Positions 6,185 through 13,560 of a DNA stretch of 16,798 nt are shown here, piece by piece (the first letter of the stretch is position 1; each line of letters begins with the position of its first letter). The position numbers were made by a program, and so were the translations under genes. The notes below the pieces were generated by a model that searched no databases, had not been told where the DNA came from, and saw only the letters and a list, made by a program, of their open reading frames with translations. This stretch comes from CAIKZZ01 sp035524495 (GTDB lineage Bacteria > Pseudomonadota > Gammaproteobacteria > Steroidobacterales > Steroidobacteraceae): assembly GCA_035524495.1 (NCBI GenBank), contig DATKOR010000087.1:1-16798 (forward strand). The letters run 5' to 3'.

Positions 6185-8077
6185 TCAGCCGGCGAGCTCG
6201 CCGGCCGCGCGCGCCGCCTGCTCGATCGCGGCGTCCATGAACGCGAAGCCCGCCGCATCGGAGTTCGCGATCGCGATCGCGCCCCTGCGGGCCCGGCCGC
6301 GCACGTGCGGGCGCTCGGCCTCGGGGCGCCAGCGGTCGAAGAGCGGGTTGAACTCGGGCGCGTAGCCGTGCGGCCAGCGGTTGATCGTGATCGCGAGGAT
6401 GTCGCGGCCGGCGTCGAAGCCGCCCGCACCGAGCATCCGCGTGAGCTGCCGGCGGACCTCCTGCTCGTAGCGCTCGAGCGAGGTCGCGAGGATCTCGGCG
6501 CGCCCCGCCTTGTTCTGCTCGTGTTCGGTCAGTCCCGGCGCGCACGGCGTGCGAACCAGGCGGACCAGCGTCGGCTTCTCGGGCGAGCGCGCACTCGCGT
6601 AGCCGCCGAGCGCGACGCACTCGTTCAGCATCAGGTCGCTGAAGTAGCCGCCGGGCGCGTGGATCTGCGCGACGCCGAGCCGCGCGAGCGGCTGCCAGTC
6701 CCGGAGCGCGATGCTGGCGTAGATGAGCGGCGTCTTCACCGACTCGTGCAGTGCCGCCTTCTGCTCCGCCGGCAGCTCGGGGCAGAGGTGCGGGATCACC
6801 GCGTTCCAGCAGGCCAGCACGCAGTGGCGCGCGAGCACCGTGTGGCTGCGGCCGCCGCGCACGTAGTCGACGCGCACGCCCTCGTTGCCGGCGCCGAGGT
6901 TCGCTGCCTTGACGACGGTCGCGCTCAGGCGCACGCGGGTGGCCGCGCCGGGGCGGTCGAGCGCCGCGTAGTCGGCGCGCGTCGTGATCAGCGACTCGAG
7001 CGTCGTCCCGGGAAGCGCCGCCGGCACGAGCGCGCGCACGAGCGCGCGCGCGATCGTCGCGCCGCCGTCCGGCAGGTGCACGTCGACCGAGCCGCCGGTG
7101 TCGGCGTAGCCGGCCGCGGTCGGGCCCATCGCCGCGACGGCGCCCGCCGGGAGCCTAAGGCCCGCGAATCCCGGCAGCTCGGTCGCCCACGCCTCGAGCG
7201 CCGAGACCGCGTCGGCCCCGACGCCCCACTCGCCGTGCGTGCGCTGCTGGTAGAAGGCGACCGCGAGCGGGTCGAGGCGCGCGATCTCCCTGAGGTAGTC
7301 GCGGTAGCTCAGCGTCGCGAGCCGCGCCTTCTTGGCCTCGGGCGCGAGCCCGGGCAGGAAGTCGGGCGGCGCATCCTCGAGACGCGCGATGTCGGCACGC
7401 GCGCGCGCCGGCAGCGGCGAGCGCTCGAGCGCCCGCGCCCAGCTCTGCGCCGGGTCCTTGCGGATCAGCGCATCGCCTCCGAAGGTCTCCCGGTCGAGGA
7501 ACACGCCGCCCACGAGGCCGAGCTTCGCGTAGTAGTCCTTGTCCTGGATCTGCTTGTCGAGCGCCGCCGCGTCGATGCCGAGCTTGCGCAGCAGCCCGTC
7601 GGCGAGCGCGCTGTACGGCCGCGGGCTCTCGATGCTGTAGGTACCGCCGTTCATCAGCTGCAGCTCGCCGTCGAGCCGGAACTCGTTGCGGCGCGCGTGA
7701 CCGCCGAAGTCGTCGTGGTTGTCGAGCACGAGCACGCGCGCGGCGGGCACGCGCTCGCGGTAGAAGTAGGCGGCGCTCAGCCCACTGATGCCGGCGCCGA
7801 CGACGACGAGGTCGTAGACCTCGCCGTTCGACTGCGCGGGCGGCAGCGGCGTGCCGTCGCGAAGCGCATGTCCGACCTCGAAGGATCCGGGATGCGAGCC
7901 GCGCAGCCCGGTCAGGGTCGGCGGGTAGTAGCCCGCCAGGTCCTGTGCGCCGGGCGCGATGCCGGTCGGCGTCGTATCGCAGCCGCCGAGCGCGAGCGCG
8001 GCGCCCGTCCCGGCTGCCCCCTGCACGAACTCGCGGCGCGTGAGCGCGCCCGCGTGCTGATCTTTCGATGGATCCAT
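6185..8077 (-). CDS. Tat-exported FAD-dependent amine oxidase, spermidine dehydrogenase-like
   Basis: The protein is 630 residues from ATG 8077; a GTG at 8101 is a less likely start. The N-terminus carries a twin-arginine motif LTRREF (R14, R15), a hydrophobic stretch and a lipobox-like LGGC (C33), so Tat export with possible lipidation is expected. A Rossmann FAD site follows: VVVGAGISGLSAA (G94, G96, G99), with D119 (VLVLDNHDDFGGHA) for the adenosine ribose. Later landmarks are RLVRTPCAPG and the C-terminal NRWPHGYAPEFNPLFD, followed by a last segment closing the FAD domain (GAIAIANSDAAGFAF). This pattern resembles my memory of Pseudomonas SpdH and its many uncharacterised relatives, which oxidise spermidine; substrate here is unproven. 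It is 34 bases downstream of the helicase and 23 bases upstream of the amidohydrolase, so it is probably co-transcribed. Confidence 0.85.
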   Translation of the reverse strand: MDPSKDQHAGALTRREFVQGAAGTGAALALGGCDTTPTGIAPGAQDLAGYYPPTLTGLRGSHPGSFEVGHALRDGTPLPPAQSNGEVYDLVVVGAGISGLSAAYFYRERVPAARVLVLDNHDDFGGHARRNEFRLDGELQLMNGGTYSIESPRPYSALADGLLRKLGIDAAALDKQIQDKDYYAKLGLVGGVFLDRETFGGDALIRKDPAQSWARALERSPLPARARADIARLEDAPPDFLPGLAPEAKKARLATLSYRDYLREIARLDPLAVAFYQQRTHGEWGVGADAVSALEAWATELPGFAGLRLPAGAVAAMGPTAAGYADTGGSVDVHLPDGGATIARALVRALVPAALPGTTLESLITTRADYAALDRPGAATRVRLSATVVKAANLGAGNEGVRVDYVRGGRSHTVLARHCVLACWNAVIPHLCPELPAEQKAALHESVKTPLIYASIALRDWQPLARLGVAQIHAPGGYFSDLMLNECVALGGYASARSPEKPTLVRLVRTPCAPGLTEHEQNKAGRAEILATSLERYEQEVRRQLTRMLGAGGFDAGRDILAITINRWPHGYAPEFNPLFDRWRPEAERPHVRGRARRGAIAIANSDAAGFAFMDAAIEQAARAAGELAG

Positions 8078-8111
8078 CGTCCCCCGCCTCGCGGCGCACA
8101 CCCTAGCACGC

Positions 8112-10175
8112 TCAGTCCCACAGCGCGCGCAGGCGCGCGCCGACGTCGACGCGCGTCGCCGCGCCGGGCGGCGTTGCCGCCGATCCCGGCAAGTCGATCG
8201 CGGCGACCCTGTCGCAGGTCGCGAGCACCTTCTCGCTCAGGAAGCGGCTGCGCGCGCCGTACACGTGCGCATCGCCGAGCCGCGCCTGCTGGGTGACGTA
8301 GTACTTGAGCGGCGAGATCAGGTGCAGCGCGTCGCGCGCGCGGGTCATCGCGACGTAGAGGAGCCGGCGCTCCTCCTCGATGAGCTCGGGCTCCCCGGTC
8401 GCGAACTCCGACGGGAAGTTCCCGTCGTTGACGTTGAGCACGTACACCGACTGCCACTCCTGGCCCTTCGCCGAGTGCACCGTCGAGAGCACGAGGTAGT
8501 CCTCGTCGAGGAGCGGCGGCCCCGAGAGGTCGCCGCTCGCCTGCGGCGGGTCGAGCGCGAGCTCGGTCAGGAAGCGCTCGCGGCTCGGGTAGCCGCCGGC
8601 GATGCGCACCAGCTGCTCGAGATCGCCGGCGCGGACATGGGCCGCGTCGTACAGGCGCTCGAGGTGCGGCCGGTACCACGCGCGCACGCGCTCGACCTGC
8701 CCCGCCCACGCGGCATCGGGCGAGGCGAGCGCCCCGTAGAGCTCGACGAACGCCGGCCAGTCGCCGCGTGCCGCCGGAGGCGGCGCGAACGCCGCGAGCG
8801 CCGCGCGCAGGCCCTCGCCCGCCGCGAGCCCGGCGAGGCAGCGGTCGCTGTGCGCCGGCCCCATGCCCGGCAGGAGCTGCAGTGTGCGAAACGCCGCGAT
8901 CCGGTTGCGCGTGTTCTCGGCCCAGCGCAGCACCGCGAGCAGGTCCTTGACGTGCGCGGCCTCGAGGAACTTGAGCCCGCCGTACTTGATGTACGGGATG
9001 TTGCGCCGCGTGAGCTCGACCTCGAGGAAGTCGCTGTGGTGGCTCGAACGGAACAGCACCGCCTGGCGCATCAGCGGCACGCCCGCCTCGCGCGCGCGCA
9101 GCACCTCGTCAATCACGTAGTCGGCCTGGCCGCGGTCGTCCGCGACGCTGACGACGACCGGCTTCGCGCCGGCGCCGCGGCGCGCCCGCAGGTCCTTGCG
9201 GTACTGGCGCTTGGCCTCGCCGATCAGCGCGTTCGCGGCGTCGAGGATCGGCTGCGTCGAGCGGTAGTTCTCGGTCAGCGTCACGACCCGCGCGGGCGGC
9301 GAGAACTGCTGCGGGAACTCGAGGATGTTGTCGACGGTCGCGGCGCGGAACGAGTAGATCGATTGCGCGTCGTCGCCGACCACCGCGAGCCCGGCGCCGT
9401 CGGGCTTGAGCGCGCGCAGGATCTCGGATTGCAGCTTGTTCGTGTCCTGGTACTCGTCGACCAGCACGTGGTCAAAGAGCGCGCCGACCCGGGATGCGAG
9501 CGCGGGCTCGCTGACGAGCCCGTGCCAGTAGAGCAGCAGGTCGTCGTAGTCGAGCACCGACTGCGCCTGCTTGCGCTCGACGTAAGCGCGAAACAGCCGC
9601 GTCAGGTCCTGCTCGAACTCGGCGCACCACGGCCAGTGCGCCGCGAGCGTCGCCGACAGGGGTGCCAGCGTGTTGACGCGGTGCGAGTAGATCGCGAGAC
9701 ACGTGTCCTTGCGCGGGAAGCGCTTGTCGCGCGCCGAGAGCCCGAGCTCGTGTCGCACGAGGTCGAGGAGGTCGGCGCTGTCGGCCCGGTCGAGCACCGT
9801 GAACGCGGGATCGAGCCCGACCTCGCGCGCGTGGTGCCGCAGGAGCCGGTTGCCGATCGAGTGGAAGGTGCCCGCCCACGGCAGGCGCGCGGCGGCGCCG
9901 CGCGCGCCGTGCACCGCGGCGACGATCCGTTCGGCGCGGCGCGTCATCTCTTCGGCGGCGCGGCGCGTGAAGGTCAGCAGCAGCACGCGCGCCGGGTCGA
10001 CCCCCTCGAGCACGAGGTGCGCGACGCGGTGCGCGAGCGTGTTGGTCTTGCCGGTCCCGGCGCCGGCGATGATCAGCAGCGGCCCCGCGACGAAGCGTCC
10101 GCGGGCATCGCGTTCCCCGAACTCGGCGGCCTCGGTCTGCTCGGTGTTCAGGGCGGCGACGGGGTTGGCGGACAT
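8112..10175 (-). CDS. UvrD/Rep-family ATP-dependent DNA helicase (SF1A)
   Basis: This 687-residue protein has all SF1A motifs in order: Walker A GAGTGKT (38-44), Ia LLTFTRRAAEEM (66-77), II VDEYQDTN (239-246), III VVGDDAQSIYSFRAA (265-279), IV TENYRSTQ (301-308), V STVHSAKGQEW (564-574) and VI EERRLLYVAMTRARDAL (601-617). It should translocate 3'-5' on single-stranded DNA in repair or replication restart. Length is close to UvrD/PcrA/Rep, but the usual long C-terminal tail is short. It may be a paralogue and not UvrD proper; I cannot separate UvrD from Rep-like members by eye. ATG 10175 has no Shine-Dalgarno, but a promoter places the transcript start exactly on this ATG, so it looks leaderless. 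It is the first gene of a three-gene minus-strand run. Confidence 0.93.
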   Translation of the reverse strand: MSANPVAALNTEQTEAAEFGERDARGRFVAGPLLIIAGAGTGKTNTLAHRVAHLVLEGVDPARVLLLTFTRRAAEEMTRRAERIVAAVHGARGAAARLPWAGTFHSIGNRLLRHHAREVGLDPAFTVLDRADSADLLDLVRHELGLSARDKRFPRKDTCLAIYSHRVNTLAPLSATLAAHWPWCAEFEQDLTRLFRAYVERKQAQSVLDYDDLLLYWHGLVSEPALASRVGALFDHVLVDEYQDTNKLQSEILRALKPDGAGLAVVGDDAQSIYSFRAATVDNILEFPQQFSPPARVVTLTENYRSTQPILDAANALIGEAKRQYRKDLRARRGAGAKPVVVSVADDRGQADYVIDEVLRAREAGVPLMRQAVLFRSSHHSDFLEVELTRRNIPYIKYGGLKFLEAAHVKDLLAVLRWAENTRNRIAAFRTLQLLPGMGPAHSDRCLAGLAAGEGLRAALAAFAPPPAARGDWPAFVELYGALASPDAAWAGQVERVRAWYRPHLERLYDAAHVRAGDLEQLVRIAGGYPSRERFLTELALDPPQASGDLSGPPLLDEDYLVLSTVHSAKGQEWQSVYVLNVNDGNFPSEFATGEPELIEEERRLLYVAMTRARDALHLISPLKYYVTQQARLGDAHVYGARSRFLSEKVLATCDRVAAIDLPGSAATPPGAATRVDVGARLRALWD

Positions 10176-10181
10176 GGGGTG

Positions 10182-10210
10182 ATTATCGACGCGGGCTGTA
10201 TGTTTATCCA
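10182..10210 (-). promoter_or_regulatory. Promoter of the helicase gene (leaderless type)
   Basis: On the minus strand TGGATA (10210-10205, four of six to the -35) is followed after exactly 17 bases by GATAAT (10187-10182, five of six to the -10), then six bases and ATG at 10175. The predicted start point coincides with the A of the ATG. Confidence 0.65.
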
Positions 10211-10234
10211 GACCGGCGGGCGGCCGAATCCGGC

Positions 10235-10243
10235 TGCTACACT
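10235..10243 (+). promoter_or_regulatory. Extended -10 promoter for the DUF6524-type gene
   Basis: TGCTACACT is an extended -10 (TGn then TACACT, four of six) with no matching -35. It is divergent from the helicase promoter and would start transcription near 10250, about 34 bases before the ATG at 10284. Confidence 0.45.
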
Positions 10244-10283
10244 GCGCGCCCCCGGCCGATCCGGCCGCTCGATGAGGGGTGCG

Positions 10284-10700
10284 ATGGACCGGCTCACCTT
10301 CGGCGGGTTCGCGCTCCGGCTCGCGGCCTCGGTCCTCCTCGTCGTCGCGACCTACAACCCGACGCCGCTTTCGTACCTGCGCTGGGTCGCGGGCAGCTTT
10401 CCGCACGTCGAGCCCATGCAGGCGATCGCCGGCCTCGTGCTGCTCGGCGCCTGGGCGTTCTTCGCGCACGCGACCTGGCGGGCGCTCGGCATCTTCGGCG
10501 TGTTGCTGGCCGCGGCGCTTTGCGCGGCATTCGTGTGGCTGCTCGTCTCCTGGGGCTGGATCAGGCTCGAGGGCGGCGGCGTGATGGGCTGGCTCGCCGA
10601 CGCGATGCTGGCGGTGCTGCTCGCGATCGGCGTCTCGTGGTCGCTCGTCGAGCGCCGCGTCACCGGCCAGGTCGTCGTTGACGAGGGCGAGCGCCGCTGA
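10284..10700 (+). CDS. Four-helix inner-membrane protein, DUF6524-like
   Basis: This 138-residue protein has four predicted membrane segments (about 9-24, 46-64, 69-91 and 101-121) and a charged C-terminal tail (VERRVTGQVVVDEGERR). The first segment ends in TYNPTPLSYLRWV; a TYNP-x-S-Y signature after the first helix is what I associate with the uncharacterised DUF6524 family. ATG 10284 follows GAGGGG after four bases; an in-frame ATG at 10272 would add four residues. The long upstream open frame on this strand is antisense to the helicase and not real. The peroxidase-related gene begins 15 bases after the stop, so the two likely form an operon. Function is unknown. Confidence 0.8.
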   Translation: MDRLTFGGFALRLAASVLLVVATYNPTPLSYLRWVAGSFPHVEPMQAIAGLVLLGAWAFFAHATWRALGIFGVLLAAALCAAFVWLLVSWGWIRLEGGGVMGWLADAMLAVLLAIGVSWSLVERRVTGQVVVDEGERR

Positions 10701-10715
10701 GGCGCGGGAGAGCGT

Positions 10716-11294
10716 ATGCCGCAACCCAAGCACGTACTCGGCCTCAAGATCCGGCTGCCCTCGCGCCGCCAGCTCGACGCCGACATGCAGAAGTACTTCG
10801 GCCTCTGCGAGGAGAAGCTCGGCTTCGTGCCGAACGTGCTCAAGGCCTACAGCTTCGACCAGGCGAAGCTGCGTGCCTTTGCCAACCTCTACAATGACCT
10901 GATGCTCGCCGAGTCCGGGCTCTCCAAGCTCGAGCGCGAGATGATCGCCGTGGTCGTATCCTCGGCGAACCGCTGCTACTACTGCCTGACGGCGCACGGC
11001 GCCGCGGTGCGCAAGCTGAGCGGCGACCCCGAGCTCGGCGAGATGCTGGTGATGAACTGGCGCACCGCGCCGCTGCCGGCGCGCCAGCGCGCGCTTCTTG
11101 AGTTCGCGCACAAGCTGACCGCGACGCCGGCCGAGGTCGGCGAGGCGGACCGCGCGGCGCTGCGCGAGGCGGGCTTCTCCGAGCGCGACATCTGGGACGC
11201 CGCCAGCGTCGTCGGATTCTTCAACTTCTCGAACCGGGTCGCGACCGCCTCGGACATGATGCCTAACCGGGAGTACCACTCCCAGGCGCGCTGA
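10716..11294 (+). CDS. AhpD-like peroxidase-related enzyme (carboxymuconolactone decarboxylase superfamily)
   Basis: This 192-residue protein carries the exact AhpD active-site spacing E-x11-C-x2-C-x3-H: E75, C87 (NRCYYCLTAHG), C90 and H94. In AhpD these residues form a thiol relay that reduces peroxides. The N-terminal half (FGLCEEKLGFVPNVLKAYSF) matches the 'uncharacterised peroxidase-related' subgroup, which is typically 180-200 residues. A cytoplasmic antioxidant role is inferred; the physiological electron donor is unknown. GGGAG lies five bases before ATG 10716. It follows the small membrane protein gene closely and its 3' end overlaps the convergent P-loop kinase gene by 32 bases. Confidence 0.9.
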   Translation: MPQPKHVLGLKIRLPSRRQLDADMQKYFGLCEEKLGFVPNVLKAYSFDQAKLRAFANLYNDLMLAESGLSKLEREMIAVVVSSANRCYYCLTAHGAAVRKLSGDPELGEMLVMNWRTAPLPARQRALLEFAHKLTATPAEVGEADRAALREAGFSERDIWDAASVVGFFNFSNRVATASDMMPNREYHSQAR

Positions 11295-11835
11295 AGGGCG
11301 CAAGCACCGCGCCGAGCGCATCGATCAACGCCGCCCCGTCGACCCGCTCGGTCGTGTCCCAGTCGAGCACCGGCCCGCCGAACGGCGACGGCGGCGGGCA
11401 CCGGGCCGCGAGCTCGGCCTCGATCTCCGGCAGCGCCGCGAGGTCGACGTGCCCGGGATGACGAACGCCCGCCGCCGCGCGCTCGCGATAGCGCGCGAGC
11501 AGCACCTCGGGTGTCGCCCGGACCCGCACCTCGACGAACGGCGCCGCGTGCGCCAGCGCGCGCAGCGCCGCGCGCTGCGGCTCGCGCAGGTTCCCCTCGA
11601 CGATGCACGAGGCTCCCGCGCCGCGCAGCCGGCCGGCCTCGGCGATCAGGAGCTCCCAGGCGAGGCCGCTGACGCGCCGCGACCAGTCGCGCTCGCCGGT
11701 GCCGAGCGCATCGAAGATGCGCTCCTTGTACTCGTCCTTGGCGAGCAGCGGCCAGCCGCTCGCGGCCGCGACCGCCCGCGCCAGCGTCGACTTCCCTGCG
11801 CACGGCGGCCCCGAGACGACGATGCAGACGCCCAT
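11263..11835 (-). CDS. Small P-loop kinase (AAA_33-type nucleoside/phosphotransferase kinase)
   Basis: This 190-residue protein starts at ATG 11835 directly before the core strand. Walker A is GPPCAGKST (G9-T17), followed by DEYKERIFDALG, an acceptor or base-binding region as in zeta-toxin/chloramphenicol-phosphotransferase-like kinases. SCIVEGNLRE supplies a Walker B-like strand, and VRATPEVLLARYRERAAAGVRHPGH is an arginine-rich lid. The C-terminal PVLDWDTTERVD closes the sheet as in gluconate/adenylate-type kinases. The substrate cannot be told. The gene is divergent from the Nudix gene, with only 47 bases between the two start codons, and its 3' end runs 32 bases into the peroxidase-related gene. 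There is no Shine-Dalgarno; TAGACT lies seven bases before the ATG, so it may be leaderless. Confidence 0.82.
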   Translation of the reverse strand: MGVCIVVSGPPCAGKSTLARAVAAASGWPLLAKDEYKERIFDALGTGERDWSRRVSGLAWELLIAEAGRLRGAGASCIVEGNLREPQRAALRALAHAAPFVEVRVRATPEVLLARYRERAAAGVRHPGHVDLAALPEIEAELAARCPPPSPFGGPVLDWDTTERVDGAALIDALGAVLAPFSAPGSGTPG

Positions 11836-11842
11836 GCGACGC

Positions 11843-11848
11843 AGTCTA
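11843..11848 (-). promoter_or_regulatory. -10 box TAGACT immediately upstream of the kinase ATG
   Basis: The minus strand reads TAGACT, seven bases, ATG. Four of six bases match TATAAT. The predicted start point falls on or beside the ATG. No -35 match is visible. Confidence 0.4.
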
Positions 11849-11870
11849 CCGACGCCTCGCACGCGCGTGG

Positions 11871-11876
11871 GATGAT
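11871..11876 (+). promoter_or_regulatory. -10-like GATGAT immediately upstream of the Nudix ATG
   Basis: GATGAT, six bases, ATG 11883; the predicted start point is the A of the ATG. There is no Shine-Dalgarno and no good -35. The arrangement repeats that of the helicase and the 84-residue gene at 14478. Confidence 0.35.
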
Positions 11877-11882
11877 GCGCCG

Positions 11883-12407
11883 ATGAGCGACTCCTCCCGC
11901 CGCATCTACACCGGCCGCGTCGTGACGCTCGACGTGAGCGAGGTGACGCTGCCGAACGGCCATCGCGCGACGCTCGAGATCGTCGGTCATCCGGGCGGCG
12001 CGGCGGTCGTCGCCGTAAACGCCGCGGACGAGGTGTGCCTGCTGCACCAGTACCGTCACGTCGCGGGCGGCTGGCTGTGGGAGATCCCGGCCGGCAAGCT
12101 CGATGGCAAGACGCCGGAGGCGACCGCGCGTGCGGAGCTTGCGGAGGAAGCCGGGCTCACGGCGACCGAGTGGCAGTCGCTCGGCCGGATCCACAGTTCG
12201 CCCGGCGTGTTCGGCGAGGTCGTGCACCTCTTCCTCGCGCGGGGGCTCGCGGCGGTCACCGCGGCGCCGGAGCGCGAGGAGGTATTCGAGGTGCGCTGGG
12301 TGCCGCTCAAGACCGCGGTCGCGCGCGCGCTCGCGGGCGAAATCAGCGACGCGAAATCGGTCGTTGCGCTGCTGCGCGCCGCCGATCGGCTCGGCGCCCG
12401 GCGCTGA
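11883..12407 (+). CDS. Nudix hydrolase, ADP-ribose pyrophosphatase (NudF)-like
   Basis: This 174-residue protein is the usual length for NudF-type enzymes, which cleave ADP-ribose to AMP and ribose 5-phosphate. Family landmarks are LLHQYRHVAGGWLWEIPAG (53-71), which is QYR plus E-x-PAG, the Nudix helix AELAEEAGL (84-92) with metal ligands E85, E88 and E89, and SPGVFGEVVHLFLARGL (106-122), the SPG loop characteristic of ADP-ribose hydrolases. The Nudix box is non-canonical: one residue shorter than GX5EX7REUXEEXGU, with K at 76 where the first Glu is expected and Ala at 84 in place of the Arg. Catalytic glutamates are intact, so activity is still likely. It is divergent from the P-loop kinase gene and lacks a Shine-Dalgarno. 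Confidence 0.9.
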   Translation: MSDSSRRIYTGRVVTLDVSEVTLPNGHRATLEIVGHPGGAAVVAVNAADEVCLLHQYRHVAGGWLWEIPAGKLDGKTPEATARAELAEEAGLTATEWQSLGRIHSSPGVFGEVVHLFLARGLAAVTAAPEREEVFEVRWVPLKTAVARALAGEISDAKSVVALLRAADRLGARR

Positions 12408-12456
12408 TCGGCCGTATCCGGATTACGTTTAATTTCAGGGAAATACCTAGCACCTC

Positions 12457-12474
12457 CTGTGACCTCCGTCACAG
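12457..12474. promoter_or_regulatory. Perfect CRP/Clp/Vfr-type binding site
   Basis: CTGTGAC (12457-12463) and GTCACAG (12468-12474) are exact reverse complements around CTCC, and contain TGTGA-N6-TCACA, the full CRP core consensus. The centre (12465.5) is 41.5 bases upstream of the start point predicted from TATCGT (12495-12500). This is the class II activator position. A weak second half-site TCACA lies at 12517-12521. Confidence 0.75.
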
Positions 12475-12494
12475 ATACGGGGTGACTGGATACG

Positions 12495-12500
12495 TATCGT
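12495..12500 (+). promoter_or_regulatory. -10 box TATCGT of the CRP-type promoter
   Basis: TATCGT matches the -10 consensus at four of six positions and lacks a recognisable -35, as expected for an activator-dependent promoter. Transcription would begin near 12507, giving a 50-base leader to ATG 12557. It overlaps the 10-bp palindrome GATACGTATC (12489-12498). TACGCT (12501-12506) is an alternative -10. Confidence 0.5.
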
Positions 12501-12556
12501 TACGCTGGGGTTGAGATCACAGGCCCCGCGGGTGCGCGAGCACCAGGGCGGGTGAG

Positions 12557-12901
12557 ATGAATTTGGTAGACACCGTCAAACTTCGCCGTCCCGTGTTCGG
12601 GGGTGCCCGTGCGGGCACCACGGGTCGCGTCGGTCACGACGATCGCGGCAACGCGGTCTGGGAGTGGGCCGGCGACTCCGTGGACGCCTCGCTCGAGCAG
12701 ACCGGCCTCGCGATCATCGACGAGGAGCCGCTGCCGCAGGCGAACGTCAGGATCAACAAGCTCGCGTCGCGCTCGGGCTACAACCCGTACGAGAGCGGCC
12801 TGATCGAGCGCAAGGGCAGCCGCGCCAGGCGCCGCGACCTGCGCGAGCTGTCGCGCTGGATCGAGCAGCGCAAGGCGCGCGGCGAGGACACCAAGGGTTG
12901 A
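12557..12901 (+). CDS. Conserved-looking small protein of unknown function behind a CRP site
   Basis: This 114-residue soluble protein has no signal peptide or membrane segment. The N-terminus contains GNAVWEWA (31-38), the middle holds an acidic/hydrophobic stretch (LEQTGLAIIDEEPLP), and the C-terminus a SGYNPYESG motif (73-81) followed by a strongly basic helix (RKGSRARRRDLRELSRWIEQRK). I recall similar unannotated proteobacterial proteins with a W-E-W motif, an NPY[DE] motif and a C-terminal RDLR-x-LS-x-WI helix, but no named family. AGGG eight bases before ATG 12557 serves as Shine-Dalgarno. The gene is preceded by a class II CRP-type promoter. Its stop forms the palindrome TGATCA with the stop of the convergent gene. 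Function is not known; the basic tail could bind nucleic acid or a partner protein. Confidence 0.75.
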   Translation: MNLVDTVKLRRPVFGGARAGTTGRVGHDDRGNAVWEWAGDSVDASLEQTGLAIIDEEPLPQANVRINKLASRSGYNPYESGLIERKGSRARRRDLRELSRWIEQRKARGEDTKG

Positions 12902-13558
12902 TCAGGCGGCTTCGATCGCCCTGAGTTTGCCGGCGTCGCCCAGCCGGTAGAAGCGCCGCAGTTCCCCGAGCATTTCCCCGACCCGCGCCTCGCGGCGCTT
13001 CAGGAACCGGTCCTCGAGCCGCCGGCAGAAGCGCGCGGCGTAGCGATTGGCCTCGAGGTAGATCGCCTTCAGCGCCGCATCGAGGTCCTCGCGAAAGCGC
13101 ACGCGCCCGAACAGGCGCTCGTGCAAGCCGTGCATCAGCGCCCCGCCCCGCTGCGAGCCCGCGAGCAGCACCGTGGCCGCGTACTTGTCGACCTCGGCCT
13201 GCGTCTCGAGCCCGAGCAGCGAGACAGTGACGCCGCGCGCCGCGCTCCAGGCGACACAGTGGAAGTGGCTGACGCCCTCGAGCGCGGTGCAGAAGTCCTC
13301 GAGGTTGTCGTCGTCGAGCCGCTCGAGCGGCGCGCTCGCACCGAGGCGGCTCAGGAGCGCGGGATCGAGGTAGAGGCCGACGTCGAGCGCGCCGTCCTGC
13401 TCGGCCACCAGCAGGGCCTCCGGCGTCGCGGCCGCCGCGCTCGGCGCGTGCCAGGCGGCGAGCTGCGCGCGGTCGGTGATCAGGAAGTCGCAGACGTCCT
13501 CGGCGACCGCCGCGTCGTTGATCGTGGCGAGCAGCGCCTGCAGCTCGCGCAGCAGCAT
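12902..13558 (-). CDS. Uncharacterised protein, second gene of a coupled pair
   Basis: The protein is 218 residues from ATG 13558, with the start two bases after the stop of the upstream gene (TGA-CG-ATG), so translation is probably coupled. It is soluble and mixed alpha/beta. Striking segments are AEDVCDFLITDRAQL (20-34), DVGLYLDPALLSRL, DNLEDFCTALEGVSHFHCVAW, LETQAEVDKYAA and EANRYAARFCRRLEDRFL, ending RRFYRLGDAGKLRAIEA. These blocks look strongly constrained, and I recall them in unannotated proteobacterial proteins next to the same partner. I can assign no named domain or active site. The frame is open upstream of 13558, but that extension is arginine-rich and overlaps the partner gene. 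Joint function with the upstream gene is inferred from coupling. Confidence 0.75.
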   Translation of the reverse strand: MLLRELQALLATINDAAVAEDVCDFLITDRAQLAAWHAPSAAAATPEALLVAEQDGALDVGLYLDPALLSRLGASAPLERLDDDNLEDFCTALEGVSHFHCVAWSAARGVTVSLLGLETQAEVDKYAATVLLAGSQRGGALMHGLHERLFGRVRFREDLDAALKAIYLEANRYAARFCRRLEDRFLKRREARVGEMLGELRRFYRLGDAGKLRAIEAA

Positions 13559-13560
13559 CG

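Noticed and set aside
4305..8296. Very long plus-strand open frames opposite the amidohydrolase and FAD oxidoreductase
   Set aside because: They are repetitive in Arg, Val, Ala and Asp with no motifs, while the minus strand encodes full families over the same bases.
8265..10283. Upstream extension of the DUF6524-type gene over the helicase
   Set aside because: This part is antisense to the helicase. The recognisable membrane protein begins at 10284 after GAGGGG and a promoter.
10176..11321. N-terminal extension of the helicase frame upstream of ATG 10175
   Set aside because: The extension is antisense to the membrane protein and peroxidase genes, has no family similarity, and the promoter with start point at 10175 lies inside it.
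12408..12445. Possible terminator after the Nudix gene (imperfect CGTATCC/GGATTACG symmetry followed by TTTAATTT)
   Set aside because: The stem needs a bulge and has almost no loop, so it would not form a stable hairpin; the T-rich tail is interrupted.
12506..12521. Second CRP site downstream of the perfect one (TGGGG-N6-TCACA)
   Set aside because: Only one half-site matches; the other has three of five bases, which is weak evidence in GC-rich DNA.
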